From contig NZ_LGQW01000015.1 in the NCBI RefSeq assembly GCF_003116035.1, forward strand, positions 4,023,769 through 4,087,768: a DNA stretch of 64,000 nucleotides. Reading direction: 5' to 3'. Made by a program: the position numbers and the translations under genes. The notes beneath the pieces are model-generated. The model was not told the origin of the DNA. It was given only the letters and a program-made list of their open reading frames with translations, and did not search any database. Of this stretch, positions 1 to 9,040 are shown one piece after another (the stretch's first letter is position 1; each line of letters starts with the position of its first letter). Origin of the DNA: Azospirillum sp. TSH64 (lineage in GTDB: Bacteria; Pseudomonadota; Alphaproteobacteria; Azospirillales; Azospirillaceae).

Positions 1-2
1 CG

Positions 3-995
3 AAGCTCGAAGTGCTGATCCCCAGCCTGTCGCAGGGCATGGGCATCTATGTCGTCGCCTGGAAATCGGTGCCGGAGATGGTGTCGATGACCATGCACGA
101 CCGCTACCTGCACGACCTGATCGTGCGGGAGGAGTCCTGCTCCCCGTACGAGATCCGCCGGGCGACGCTGAAGGCGGCGCGGCGCGGGCTCGCCGGGCCG
201 AAGGCGGCGCAGGCCGCCCGCCGCGCGCTCGACGAGGATGAGGAGCAGGGCACCCTCACCCATTATCTGCTGATCCTGTCGATCCTGAAGGCGGTCGGGC
301 TGGAATCGCCGGAGATGCTGAAGGCCGGCATCGACACCGACGAGGGCCAGCGCCTGACCCGGCAGCTGATGACCCGCGCGGCGGAAAGCCTGCGCATGGA
401 CGCGACACTGCTCTATGCCCGGCTGGCCGACATCGCGGCCGTTACCGCGCCGGTGGGGCTGGCGCACTCGCCCCGGCCGGGCCGGCTGACGCGCGGGCTG
501 AACGACCTGAAGGGCTTCCGCGACGGTATGATGGACTGGGCGCGGGACGTGCCGAGCGATGCCGCCCCGGTCGCGGAGTTCTGCGCGGAGGTGGCGCAGC
601 ACACCATCGACATCGGCGAGAAGGTGCTGGGCGATTTCCACCGCCGGATCGAGGCCATCGGGCCGCTGATGCGCGACTGGGACGACGCCTTCATCCGCGT
701 CCGCACCCAGGCCGCCCGCATGGCCTGGCTGCTCGACGGCTGGAGCCACATCACCGGGGCGTGGGAGGTGGCGCAGGCCGAGGACCACCACCAGCAGGCC
801 GCCACCGTCAACGATTTGTTCCGCATCCTGCCGCTGCTGCCCCGCCGGGAATCCAGCCGCGATTTCGTCGAGGATTCCAAGCAGGTCAAGATGGCCCACC
901 GCCGCTCCGTCCGCATGCTGGAGGATTGGCGCACCGGCCAGATGGACATCGATGCCATCCGCCGGATCGAGGCGGTGAAAGCCCGCGCCCCATGA
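3..995 (+). CDS. Hypothetical protein, 5' end outside the window
   Basis: The frame is open to the left edge, so the true start probably lies upstream; the first in-window start-like codon is a GTG at 12. The visible 330 residues are soluble and mostly helical, with charged segments (residues about 60-85 rich in Arg, Ala, Asp and Glu) and no signal peptide, membrane segment or recognisable catalytic motif. The stop codon overlaps the ATG of the next gene (ATGA at 992-995), so the two are very likely translationally coupled and act together. I do not recognise the family. The strong third-position GC bias typical of this genome supports a real gene. Confidence 0.7.
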   Translation, partial: KLEVLIPSLSQGMGIYVVAWKSVPEMVSMTMHDRYLHDLIVREESCSPYEIRRATLKAARRGLAGPKAAQAARRALDEDEEQGTLTHYLLILSILKAVGLESPEMLKAGIDTDEGQRLTRQLMTRAAESLRMDATLLYARLADIAAVTAPVGLAHSPRPGRLTRGLNDLKGFRDGMMDWARDVPSDAAPVAEFCAEVAQHTIDIGEKVLGDFHRRIEAIGPLMRDWDDAFIRVRTQAARMAWLLDGWSHITGAWEVAQAEDHHQQAATVNDLFRILPLLPRRESSRDFVEDSKQVKMAHRRSVRMLEDWRTGQMDIDAIRRIEAVKARAP

Positions 996-2434
996 CCGGA
1001 CCGGCGGACGGACAGGGCGGGGGCGACCGCCTGCCGGGGCTGGAAAGCCGGCTGTTCGACATTCCCGAGGACAAGTTCATCGAGGTGGTCCGCCTGCTGG
1101 AGCGGGTGCGCGACCACCCCGACGTGCGCCAGACCTTCGCCGCCATCCGCCCGCGGCTGGTCCAGGTGCGCCCGAGCCGCCGGCCGACGCTGAAACGCGT
1201 GCTGTGCATGCCGTTCGAGGATGTGCTGGAAAGCTTCAACGGCCTCGACGTGCCGGTGGGCCGCATCGAACGGCGGGTGATCGACCCGGTGTGGCGGCTG
1301 GTGACGGAGTGCGGCGACCGCGCCCTGATCGACCAGCTCGACCGGCAGGTGCAGGAGACGGCACCCGGCAATCTCAATGCCCTGCGCAACATCGGGCGCC
1401 GGCTTTGGCCGATGGCCGCCCAGGCCGTAAGGGGCGCTGTCGGCGCTGCCGGGGAGCCGGATACCGGCCGTCAGGCGCTGTGGCGCGTTCTGCAGGGCGA
1501 CGAGGAGATGCGGCGGCAGCTGCTGGACGTCGCCGCCTTCCTCGAGATCGGGCTGACGATCGAATCGCTGAAGGACACGCTGGCGCCGAAGCCGCTGGCC
1601 GTTCTGGACGACCCGCATGTTGACGCCATCGAGCAGGCGGCCCAGGCGGTGGCGCGGCAATCGGCCGGGCTGGTCTATTACCTGCTGCTGGTCGCCGCCT
1701 CGCGCATGGCGAACCCGGCCGACCTGCTGACGGTGCTGAACGATCTGGATTTCGGCAAGGCGCGGCGCGAGCAGCCGGCGATCTTCGCCCAGCTGAGCGG
1801 TCTGGTCGTCACCAATCTGGAGGAGCGCTCGGCCCGCCTCGAAAGCAAAGACGGCGGCAAAGGCGCCGGCACCGGGCCGGGTGCGGCTGCCGTCGCCATC
1901 GCCCCGGAGGAGGCCGTCGCCATTGCCGAGCGGCTGGTCGCCAGCATCGACACCACCTCCGCCGTCATGGATGTCCTGGCCGACCCGGTCTATCGCGAGC
2001 GGCTGGATGCGGTGAAGGCGACCGTGCGGAGCATGGTGGCCGGCGCCGTTCTGGACACCGCGCCCGCCGGCATCCTGACCGCCGTCCCGGCCCCCGCCGC
2101 GAATGGCCGTCCCGCCCCGGTGGACGAGGACGCCCAGGCCGCCGCCGAGGACCACGCCCGCGCGCTGCGCCGCTGCGAGGGGCTGGCCGGTGCGCTCGGC
2201 CTGCACGAGCCGCTGAAGGACGCGATGGCGTCGATGGAGAAGGGGCTGACGGCGCGGGCACAGGCCCTGCTGGCGGACTATCCCAAGGCGGCCGGCGACC
2301 CGGACGATGCCGAGACGGCGGAGATGAACCTGTTCTACGCCCTGCGCCTGCTGGAGCTGGTCGCCGGTCCCGCCAAGGCCGACCGGCTCCGCACCGCCAT
2401 CATGGCCGCGACGGGAGAGTTCGCGGAGGAGTAG
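992..2434 (+). CDS. Hypothetical protein coupled to the preceding gene
   Basis: A 480-residue soluble, Ala/Leu/Arg-rich helical protein with no signal peptide or membrane segment. I chose the ATG at 992 because it overlaps the upstream stop as ATGA, the usual sign of translational coupling; the frame is open further upstream, but that part lies inside the preceding gene. Residues about 290-305 and 365-385 form low-complexity Gly/Ala/Pro stretches that look like linkers between helical blocks. No known motif was recognised and no function is proposed. The next gene lies on the opposite strand, so this is the end of its operon. No clear terminator was seen in the 30-base gap. Confidence 0.7.
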   Translation: MTGPADGQGGGDRLPGLESRLFDIPEDKFIEVVRLLERVRDHPDVRQTFAAIRPRLVQVRPSRRPTLKRVLCMPFEDVLESFNGLDVPVGRIERRVIDPVWRLVTECGDRALIDQLDRQVQETAPGNLNALRNIGRRLWPMAAQAVRGAVGAAGEPDTGRQALWRVLQGDEEMRRQLLDVAAFLEIGLTIESLKDTLAPKPLAVLDDPHVDAIEQAAQAVARQSAGLVYYLLLVAASRMANPADLLTVLNDLDFGKARREQPAIFAQLSGLVVTNLEERSARLESKDGGKGAGTGPGAAAVAIAPEEAVAIAERLVASIDTTSAVMDVLADPVYRERLDAVKATVRSMVAGAVLDTAPAGILTAVPAPAANGRPAPVDEDAQAAAEDHARALRRCEGLAGALGLHEPLKDAMASMEKGLTARAQALLADYPKAAGDPDDAETAEMNLFYALRLLELVAGPAKADRLRTAIMAATGEFAEE

Positions 2435-2464
2435 GGCATGCCCCGTCTCCTCACGAGGTCGCCC

Positions 2465-3460
2465 TCACGAGGTGGCCGGCAGGGCGTCCCGTGCCTCGCC
2501 CTCCTCGGCGTAGCGGCGGGCCAGGACGGCGCAGACCATCAGCTGTATCTGGTGGAACAGCATCACCGGCAGCAGCACCAGCCCAGCGGTGGCGGGAGCG
2601 AACAGCACGCCGGCCATCGGCACGCCGCTGACCAGCGACTTCTTCGATCCGCAGAAGACGATCACCGCCTCGTCGGCGCGGGAGAAGCCCAGGCGGCGGC
2701 TCAGCAGCGTCGTGCCGACCAGGAAGACCGCCAGGATGGCGCAGTCGATCACCACCACCATGCCCAGTGCGGCCGGCGGCACCTGATGCCACAGCCCGTT
2801 CACCACCGCCTCGCTGAAGGCGAGATAGACGACCAGCAGGATCGAGCCGCGGTCGGTGAAGCGCAGCATCGTCTTGTGCCGGGCCGCCCAGGCGCCGATC
2901 CAGCGCCGCAGAAGCTGGCCGGCGACGAAGGGCAGCAGCAACTGCGCCGCGATGGTCTGCAGCGTGTCGAGCGACAGCGCCGATCCCTGCACCTTCAGGA
3001 ACAGCGCCACCAGCAGCGGCGTCATCAGGATGCCGGAGATGTTGGACAGGGTGGAACTGCACACCGCCGCCGCCACGTTACCGCGCGCCATCGAGGTGAA
3101 GGCGATGGAGGACTGGACCGTGGAGGGCAGCAGGCAGAGGAACTGCACGCCGATGGCGACGGCCGGCGGCAGCAGGCTGTGCGGCAGCGTCTCCACCACC
3201 GCCCAGCCGATCAGCGGGAAGGCGGCGAAGGTCAGGCTGAAGATCAGCAGATGCAGGCGCCAGTGCGCCATGCCCGCCACCACCTCTTCCCGCGGCAGGC
3301 GGGCGCCATGCAGGAAGAACAGCAGCGCGATGGCCGCCTCCGCCAGCCAGTGCACGCCCTGGGCGAACTGCCCCTGCACCGGAAGCACGGTCGCCAGCCC
3401 GACGGTCGCCACCAGGGCCAGGGTAAAGCCGTCCATGTTGGGCCGAGGCACGCGGATCAT
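2465..3460 (-). CDS. SBF-like Na+-dependent (bile acid:sodium symporter type) transporter
   Basis: A 331-residue integral membrane protein with about ten hydrophobic helices, from residues 13-30 through 290-312. It resembles the SBF-like/YfeH family, whose members are probably Na+-coupled carriers of organic anions. Family-like features are the conserved polar stretch LPSTVQSSIAFTS (about residues 111-123), followed by SNISGILMTP, and a second polar block around CGSKKSLVSG (270-279). The start was set at the ATG (complement of 3458-3460) giving MIRVPRP; a second Met at residue 9 is possible. It is transcribed away from the liu operon, leaving a shared 300-base divergent region. Substrate cannot be predicted. 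Confidence 0.85.
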   Translation of the reverse strand: MIRVPRPNMDGFTLALVATVGLATVLPVQGQFAQGVHWLAEAAIALLFFLHGARLPREEVVAGMAHWRLHLLIFSLTFAAFPLIGWAVVETLPHSLLPPAVAIGVQFLCLLPSTVQSSIAFTSMARGNVAAAVCSSTLSNISGILMTPLLVALFLKVQGSALSLDTLQTIAAQLLLPFVAGQLLRRWIGAWAARHKTMLRFTDRGSILLVVYLAFSEAVVNGLWHQVPPAALGMVVVIDCAILAVFLVGTTLLSRRLGFSRADEAVIVFCGSKKSLVSGVPMAGVLFAPATAGLVLLPVMLFHQIQLMVCAVLARRYAEEGEARDALPATS

Positions 3461-3760
3461 TCGTTGGTCCCCCAAATCGATATCACTGGCCGGATATAAC
3501 GCGTCGGCTTCCGTTATAATCGTCTTCGCCGCTCTGGAATACAGTATCCAACATGCATGGCAGCCTTGAATCGATTGGGGAAAATCGGGCTGCCTCCTGT
3601 GGTTTCCACGATGCGGAAAGTCCGCCGCGCTCTCTTGGGCCAGCCAACCGCCTGACCCTGAACGGCTTTTCGCTGTCCTCAGTACCCCCTTGCCACCCGC
3701 TGTGCCATACGGTAACGTATGGTCAAAGAACGGATGATTTCCCAGGGGAGCGATACGTCC
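3461..3760. other. Divergent intergenic region upstream of the liu operon
   Basis: This 300-base region separates the leftward symporter from the rightward liu operon and contains no convincing gene. It holds a TATAAT hexamer near 3513 without an obvious good -35, a perfect 18-bp palindrome at 3705-3722, and the AGGGGAG ribosome-binding site (3744-3750) of the first liu gene. A possible -35 TTGCCA (3690-3695) would place the palindrome over the -10 region. Confidence 0.6.
3705..3722. promoter_or_regulatory. 18-bp palindrome, candidate operator of the liu operon
   Basis: CCATACG-GTAA-CGTATGG is a perfect 7+7 inverted repeat ending 38 bases before the ATG at 3761. It is the only strong palindrome in front of the leucine catabolic operon. 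The ACG/CGT half-sites and spacing resemble, from memory, the operator of the MerR-family regulator LiuR known from proteobacterial liu clusters. No liuR gene is in the window, so the cognate regulator is inferred only. Confidence 0.45.
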
Positions 3761-4933
3761 ATGCTGTCCAACCAGTACCCCAGCCTGAATTTCGACCTCG
3801 GTGAGTCGGCCGACATGCTGCGCGATTCGGTGCGGAGCTTCGCCGCCAACGAGATCGCCCCCCGCGCCGCCGAGATCGACCGCAGCAACGAGTTCCCCAA
3901 CGAGCTGTGGCGCAAGATGGGCGACCTCGGCATCCTCGGCGTGACGGTGGAGGAGGAGTATGGCGGCGCCGGCATGGGCTATCTGGAGCATGTCGTGGCG
4001 ATGGAGGAGGTGTCCCGCGCCTCCGCCTCTGTGGGTCTCAGCTACGGCGCCCACTCCAACCTCTGCGTCAACCAGATCCGCAAGAACGGCAGCGAGGACC
4101 AGAAGCGCCGCTACCTGCCGGGGCTGATCTCCGGCGAGCATATCGGCGCCTTGGCGATGTCGGAGCCGAACGCCGGGTCCGACGTGGTGTCGATGAAGCT
4201 GCGGGCCGAGAAGAAGGGCGACCGCTATGTGCTCAACGGCACCAAGATGTGGATCACCAACGGCCCCGACGCCGACACGCTGGTGATCTATGCCAAGACC
4301 GACATCAACGCCGGTCCGCGTGGCATCACCGCCTTCCTGGTGGAGAAGGGCTTCAAGGGCTTCTCGGTGGCGCAGAAGCTGGACAAGCTCGGCATGCGCG
4401 GCTCCAACACCGGCGAGCTGGTGTTCGAGGATTGCGAGGTGCCGGAGGAGAACATCCTGGGCGGCGTCGGCCGCGGCGTGAACGTGCTGATGTCGGGCCT
4501 CGATTACGAGCGCGCGGTGCTGTCCGGCGGTCCGCTCGGCATCATGCAGGCCTGCATGGACGTGGTGATCCCCTATGTCCACGACCGCAAGCAGTTCGGC
4601 CAAGCCATCGGCGAGTTCCAGCTGATGCAGGGAAAGATCGCCGACATGTACACGATCATGAACGCCGCCAAGGCTTATGTGTACGCCGTCTGCAAGGCCT
4701 GCGACCGGGGCGAGACGACCCGCAAGGATGCCGCCGCCGCCATCCTGTTCTCCGCCGAAAAGGCGACCTGGATGGCGCTGGAGGCCATTCAAACGCTGGG
4801 GGGCAACGGCTACATCAATGAGTATCCGACCGGCCGCCTGCTGCGCGACGCCAAGCTCTACGAGATCGGCGCCGGCACCAGCGAGATCCGCCGCATGCTG
4901 ATCGGACGCGAACTGTTTAAAGAGACCGCGTAA
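3761..4933 (+). CDS. liuA: Isovaleryl-CoA dehydrogenase
   Basis: A 390-residue flavoprotein that oxidises isovaleryl-CoA to 3-methylcrotonyl-CoA in leucine breakdown and passes electrons to ETF. It follows the acyl-CoA dehydrogenase plan: helical N-terminus, beta domain with the FAD/substrate motif LAMSEPNAGSD (about 131-141) and WITNG (164-168), and C-terminal helices ending in IGAGTSEIRR. The catalytic base sits in LDYERAVLSGGPLG at Glu250, the position characteristic of isovaleryl-CoA dehydrogenases rather than short-chain enzymes, which carry it near the C-terminus. I chose the ATG at 3761 over an earlier in-frame ATG at 3719 because AGGGGAG lies 10 bases upstream and the shorter product matches family length. 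First gene of the liu operon. Confidence 0.95.
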   Translation: MLSNQYPSLNFDLGESADMLRDSVRSFAANEIAPRAAEIDRSNEFPNELWRKMGDLGILGVTVEEEYGGAGMGYLEHVVAMEEVSRASASVGLSYGAHSNLCVNQIRKNGSEDQKRRYLPGLISGEHIGALAMSEPNAGSDVVSMKLRAEKKGDRYVLNGTKMWITNGPDADTLVIYAKTDINAGPRGITAFLVEKGFKGFSVAQKLDKLGMRGSNTGELVFEDCEVPEENILGGVGRGVNVLMSGLDYERAVLSGGPLGIMQACMDVVIPYVHDRKQFGQAIGEFQLMQGKIADMYTIMNAAKAYVYAVCKACDRGETTRKDAAAAILFSAEKATWMALEAIQTLGGNGYINEYPTGRLLRDAKLYEIGAGTSEIRRMLIGRELFKETA

Positions 4934-4982
4934 AGCGGTTCGGCAAGGCACAGAGAGCATCGAGGGAAAGGGACCGACCACC

Positions 4983-6164
4983 ATGACCGACAGCATCGTC
5001 ATCGCCGCCGCCGTCCGCACGCCGATGGGCGGCTTCCAGGGCGACCTCATGGGCCTGACCGGCCCGCAGCTGGGCGCCGTCGCCATCCAGGCGGCGCTGG
5101 AGCGCTCGGGCCTCGCCGCGGACGCGGTGGACGAGGTGTTCATGGGCAACGTGCTGTCGGCCGGTCTGGGCCAAGCCCCGGCGCGCCAGGCGGCGCTGGG
5201 CGCCGGGCTGCCCAAGGGCGTCGGCTGCACCACCATCTCCAAGGTCTGCGGCTCGGGCATGCGGGCGGTGATGTTCGCCCATGACGTGATCAAGGCCGGC
5301 TCGGCCAAGGTGGTGGTGGCCGGCGGCATGGAAAGCATGTCGAACGCCCCCTACCTGCTGGACCGCGCCCGCGCCGGCTACCGCATGGGCCACGGCAAGG
5401 TGCTGGACCACATGTTCTTCGACGGGCTGGAGGATGCCTACGAGAAGGGCCGGCTGATGGGCACCTTCGCCGAGGAATGCGCCAGCAGCTACAACTTCAC
5501 CCGCCAGGCGCAGGACGATTTCGCCATCGAAAGCCTGAACCGCGCCCGCAAGGCGGTGGAGGACGGCTCCTTCAAGGCGGAGATCGCGCCGGTGCTGGTC
5601 AAGGGCCGGAAGGGTGACGTGCTGGTCGACACCGACGAGCAGCCGGGCAAGGGCGATCCGAAGAAGATCCCGACGCTGAAGCCGGCCTTTGCCAAGGACG
5701 GCACGGTGACGGCGGCCAATGCCTCGTCGATCTCCGACGGCGGTGCGGCGCTGATCGTCACCACCCGCAGCGAGGCCGACCGTCTCGGCCTGCGCGTGAT
5801 CGCCGAGATCAAGGGCCATTCCAACCATGCCCAGCAGCCGGCGCTGTTCACCACCGCCCCGGTGGGTGCCATGCAGAAGCTGTTCGAGAAGGTGGGCTGG
5901 TCGGCCCGCGACGTCGATCTGTTCGAGATCAACGAGGCGTTCGCGGTGGTGACCATGGCGGCGATGCGCGACCTCGATCTGCCGCACGACAAGGTGAACG
6001 TCCATGGCGGCGCCTGCGCGCTCGGCCATCCCATCGGCGCCTCGGGTGCCCGCATCCTCGTGACGCTGCTGGCCGCGCTGGAGAAGTACGACCTGAAGCG
6101 CGGCGTGGCGTCACTCTGCATCGGCGGCGGCGAGGCGACGGCCATCGCGGTGGAGCGGGTGTAA
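4983..6164 (+). CDS. Acetyl-CoA C-acyltransferase (thiolase)
   Basis: A 393-residue thiolase. The nucleophilic Cys is Cys89 in KVCGSGM; the NEAFAV and GGACALGHPIGASGAR motifs supply catalytic Asn and His; the second catalytic Cys lies in CIGGGEATA at the C-terminus. That ending (GGGEATA rather than GGGMGIA) marks a subgroup often found in liu clusters. In this operon it can cleave acetoacetyl-CoA formed from the acetoacetate released by HMG-CoA lyase, or run in reverse. An acetoacetate-activating enzyme is not seen nearby. It lies 49 bases after liuA. Confidence 0.92.
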   Translation: MTDSIVIAAAVRTPMGGFQGDLMGLTGPQLGAVAIQAALERSGLAADAVDEVFMGNVLSAGLGQAPARQAALGAGLPKGVGCTTISKVCGSGMRAVMFAHDVIKAGSAKVVVAGGMESMSNAPYLLDRARAGYRMGHGKVLDHMFFDGLEDAYEKGRLMGTFAEECASSYNFTRQAQDDFAIESLNRARKAVEDGSFKAEIAPVLVKGRKGDVLVDTDEQPGKGDPKKIPTLKPAFAKDGTVTAANASSISDGGAALIVTTRSEADRLGLRVIAEIKGHSNHAQQPALFTTAPVGAMQKLFEKVGWSARDVDLFEINEAFAVVTMAAMRDLDLPHDKVNVHGGACALGHPIGASGARILVTLLAALEKYDLKRGVASLCIGGGEATAIAVERV

Positions 6165-6182
6165 GGCATTCCCGCCCCTATT

Positions 6183-6209
6183 CCCCCTCTCCCCCCTGGG
6201 GAGAGGGGG
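6183..6209. repeat. REP-like GC-rich inverted repeat
   Basis: CCCCCTCTCCCC (6183-6194) and GGGGAGAGGGGG (6198-6209) form a perfect 12-bp hairpin with a 3-base loop. It sits in the 69-base gap between the thiolase and the second acyl-CoA dehydrogenase and has no T-run after it. The same sequence family recurs at 26724-26831, so this is a dispersed extragenic palindrome rather than a local accident. It may stabilise or punctuate the operon mRNA. Confidence 0.7.
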
Positions 6210-6233
6210 CCATAAAAAGATGGGAGGACCAGC

Positions 6234-7367
6234 ATGCACCTGACCGAAGAACAGACCATGGTCCGCGACATGGCCCGCGCCTTCGCGCAGGACCGGCTCG
6301 CCCCGACCGCCGCCGAGCGCGACCGCAGCGGCGCTTTCCCCAAGGCCGAACTGGCCGAGATGGGTGAACTCGGCCTGATGGGCATGCTGGTGCCGGAGGA
6401 GTTCGGCGGCGCCGCCACCGACCATGTCGCCTACGCGCTCGCCATCGAGGAGATCGCCGCCGGCGACGGCGCCGTCTCCACCATCATGAGCGTGCACAAC
6501 TCGGTCGGCTGCATGCCGATCCTGAAGTTCGGGACGGACGCCCAGAAGGACCGTTTCCTCAAGCCGATGGCGCGTGGCGAGATGCTGGGCGCCTTCTGCC
6601 TGACCGAACCGCAGGCCGGATCCGACGCCTCGGCGATCAAGACCCGCGCCCGGCGCGACGGCGACCACTGGGTATTGAACGGCACCAAGCAGTTCATCAC
6701 CTCCGGCTCGCAGGCCGATGTCGCCATCGTCTTCGCGGTGACCGATCCGGCGGCGGGCAAGAAGGGCCTCAGCGCCTTCATCGTGCCGACCGACACGCCG
6801 GGCTATCAGGTGGCGCGGACGGAGGAGAAGCTGGGACAGCACTGCTCCGACACCTGCCAGATCGTCTTCGAGGACTGCCGGGTTCCGGCCGATCTGATGC
6901 TCGGGGCCGAAGGCGCCGGCTACAAGGTGGCGCTGGCGAACCTTGAGGGCGGGCGCATCGGCATCGCCTCGCAGTCGGTCGGCATGGCGCGCGCGGCGCT
7001 CGACCACGCCGTCCGCTATGCGCAGGAGCGGCAGAGCATGGGCGTGCCGATCATCCAGCATCAGGCCATCGCCTTCCGCCTCGCCGACATGGCGACCCGC
7101 GTGGAGGCGGCGCGCCAGATGGTGCTGCATGCCGCGAGCCTGCGCGATGCCGGGGTGCCCTGCATGAAGGAGGCGGCGATGGCCAAGCTGTTCGCCTCCG
7201 AGATCGCGGAGAAGGTCTGCTCCGACGCCATCCAGATCCATGGCGGCTACGGCTACCTCAACGATTTCCCGGTGGAGCGCATCTATCGCGACGTCCGGGT
7301 CTGCCAGATCTACGAGGGCACCAGCGACATCCAGCGGCTGGTCATCAGCCGTGCCCTTGTCCAATAA
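6234..7367 (+). CDS. Acyl-CoA dehydrogenase, short/branched-chain type
   Basis: A 377-residue flavoprotein dehydrogenase distinct from liuA. It has the FAD-contact motif LTEPQAGSD, FITSG, and the C-terminal IYEGTSDIQRL, where Glu361 occupies the catalytic position used by short-chain and isobutyryl-type enzymes. In the operon it could oxidise butyryl-, isobutyryl- or 2-methylbutyryl-CoA and so extend the pathway beyond leucine. Specificity cannot be fixed from sequence. A GGGAGG ribosome-binding site precedes the ATG. Confidence 0.93.
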   Translation: MHLTEEQTMVRDMARAFAQDRLAPTAAERDRSGAFPKAELAEMGELGLMGMLVPEEFGGAATDHVAYALAIEEIAAGDGAVSTIMSVHNSVGCMPILKFGTDAQKDRFLKPMARGEMLGAFCLTEPQAGSDASAIKTRARRDGDHWVLNGTKQFITSGSQADVAIVFAVTDPAAGKKGLSAFIVPTDTPGYQVARTEEKLGQHCSDTCQIVFEDCRVPADLMLGAEGAGYKVALANLEGGRIGIASQSVGMARAALDHAVRYAQERQSMGVPIIQHQAIAFRLADMATRVEAARQMVLHAASLRDAGVPCMKEAAMAKLFASEIAEKVCSDAIQIHGGYGYLNDFPVERIYRDVRVCQIYEGTSDIQRLVISRALVQ

Positions 7368-7421
7368 CCAGCCCAGTAACCAGCCCAGCAATCAAGACCG
7401 CCAAACCGGGAGGAAGACGGC

Positions 7422-9029
7422 ATGACCGTCCTGAAGAGCGCCCTGAACGCGCGCTCCGCCGAGTTCCAGGCCAACGCCGACGCCATGCAGGCCCTGGTCG
7501 ACGATCTGCGCCGGAAGGTCGCCGCCATCCAGCAGGGCGGCGGAGCCAAGGCCCGCGACAAGCACCTCGCCCGCGGCAAACTGCTGCCGCGCGAGCGCAT
7601 CCGCCAGCTTCTCGACGTAGGCTCGCCCTTCCTCGAGCTGTCGCAGCTGGCCGCCGATGGCGTCTATGCCGAGGACATCCCGTCCGCCGGCATCATCGCC
7701 GGCATCGGCAGCGTCGCCGGGCAGGAATGCATGATCGTCGCCAACGACGCGACGGTGAAGGGCGGCACCTACTACCCGCTGACGGTCAAGAAGCACCTGC
7801 GCGCGCAGGAGATCGCGCAACAGAACAACCTGCCCTGCATTTACTTGGTGGATTCGGGCGGCGCCAACCTGCCGAACCAGGACGAGGTCTTCCCCGACCG
7901 CGACCATTTCGGCCGCATCTTCTACAACCAGGCCAACATGTCGGCCGAGGGCATCCCGCAGATCGCCGTGGTGATGGGAAGCTGCACCGCCGGCGGCGCC
8001 TATGTTCCGGCGATGTCGGACGAGGCGATCATCGTCCGCAACCAGGGCACCATCTTCCTGGGCGGCCCGCCGCTGGTGAAGGCCGCGACCGGCGAGGTGG
8101 TGTCGGCCGAGGATCTGGGCGGCGCCGACGTGCATTCGCGCACCTCGGGCGTCACCGACCATTACGCGATGAACGACGCCCACGCCCTGGCGATGGCGCG
8201 CCGCGTGGTGTCGAACCTCAACCGCGCCAAGCACATCGACCTCGACCTGCGCGAGCCGGAGGACCCCGCCTTCGACCCGCGCGAACTCTACGGCGTCATC
8301 CCCAGCGACGCCCGCAAGCCCTTCGACGTGCGCGAGGTGATCGCGCGCGTGGTCGACGGCTCGCGCTTCAACGAGTTCAAGCCGCTCTACGGCACGACGC
8401 TGGTGACCGGCTTCGCCCACATCTTCGGCTATCCGGTCGGCATCATCGCCAACAACGGCATCCTGTTCAGCGAATCCGCCCTGAAGGGCGCCCATTTCGT
8501 TGAGCTGTGCTGCCAGCGCCGCATCCCGCTGGTGTTCCTGCAGAACATCACCGGCTTCATGGTCGGCCGCAAATACGAGGCCGGCGGCATCGCCAAGGAC
8601 GGCGCCAAGCTGGTCACCGCGGTCGCCTGCGCCAAGGTGCCGAAATTCACCGTCATCATCGGCGGCAGCTATGGCGCCGGCAATTACGGCATGTGCGGCC
8701 GCGCCTACAGCCCGCGCTTCATGTGGATGTGGCCGAACGCCCGCATCTCCGTCATGGGCGGTGAGCAGGCGGCCGGCGTGCTGGCCCAGGTCAAGCGCGA
8801 CGCCATGGAAGCCCAGGGCAAGCCGTGGTCGACCGAGGACGACGAGGCGCTGAAGGCGCCGATCCGCGCCCAGTTCGAGCGCGAGAGCCACGCCTATTAC
8901 GCCAGCGCCCGGCTGTGGGACGACGGCATCATCGACCCGGCCGACACCCGCATGGTGCTGGGCCTCGGCCTGTCGGCCTCGCTGAACGCCCCGGTGCCGA
9001 AGACGCCCTTCGGCGTCTTCCGGATGTGA
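7422..9029 (+). CDS. liuB: Methylcrotonoyl-CoA carboxylase, carboxyltransferase (beta) subunit
   Basis: A 535-residue carboxyltransferase that transfers CO2 from carboxybiotin to 3-methylcrotonyl-CoA. It contains the two crotonase-like halves of the family: the acyl-CoA half with DSGGANLPNQDEVFPD and GSCTAGGAYVPAMSDE, and the biotin half with ITGFMVGRKYEAGGI and GGSYGAGNYGMCGRAY. The NLPNQ and FMVGR signatures separate it from propionyl-CoA carboxylase. It pairs with the biotin-carrying subunit encoded two genes downstream. The 54-base leader before it carries a short repeated AACCAGCCCAG sequence and a GGGAGGA ribosome-binding site. Confidence 0.95.
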   Translation: MTVLKSALNARSAEFQANADAMQALVDDLRRKVAAIQQGGGAKARDKHLARGKLLPRERIRQLLDVGSPFLELSQLAADGVYAEDIPSAGIIAGIGSVAGQECMIVANDATVKGGTYYPLTVKKHLRAQEIAQQNNLPCIYLVDSGGANLPNQDEVFPDRDHFGRIFYNQANMSAEGIPQIAVVMGSCTAGGAYVPAMSDEAIIVRNQGTIFLGGPPLVKAATGEVVSAEDLGGADVHSRTSGVTDHYAMNDAHALAMARRVVSNLNRAKHIDLDLREPEDPAFDPRELYGVIPSDARKPFDVREVIARVVDGSRFNEFKPLYGTTLVTGFAHIFGYPVGIIANNGILFSESALKGAHFVELCCQRRIPLVFLQNITGFMVGRKYEAGGIAKDGAKLVTAVACAKVPKFTVIIGGSYGAGNYGMCGRAYSPRFMWMWPNARISVMGGEQAAGVLAQVKRDAMEAQGKPWSTEDDEALKAPIRAQFERESHAYYASARLWDDGIIDPADTRMVLGLGLSASLNAPVPKTPFGVFRM

Positions 9030-9040
9030 GGGAGGCGAGC

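Noticed and set aside
413..2206. 597-codon minus-strand frame across the first two genes
   Set aside because: Repetitive Arg/Gly/His-rich translation typical of an antisense shadow. The plus-strand pair has coupled start/stop signals.
3553..3804. 83-codon plus-strand frame before liuA
   Set aside because: It overlaps the palindrome, the ribosome-binding site and the start of liuA in another frame, with no motif.
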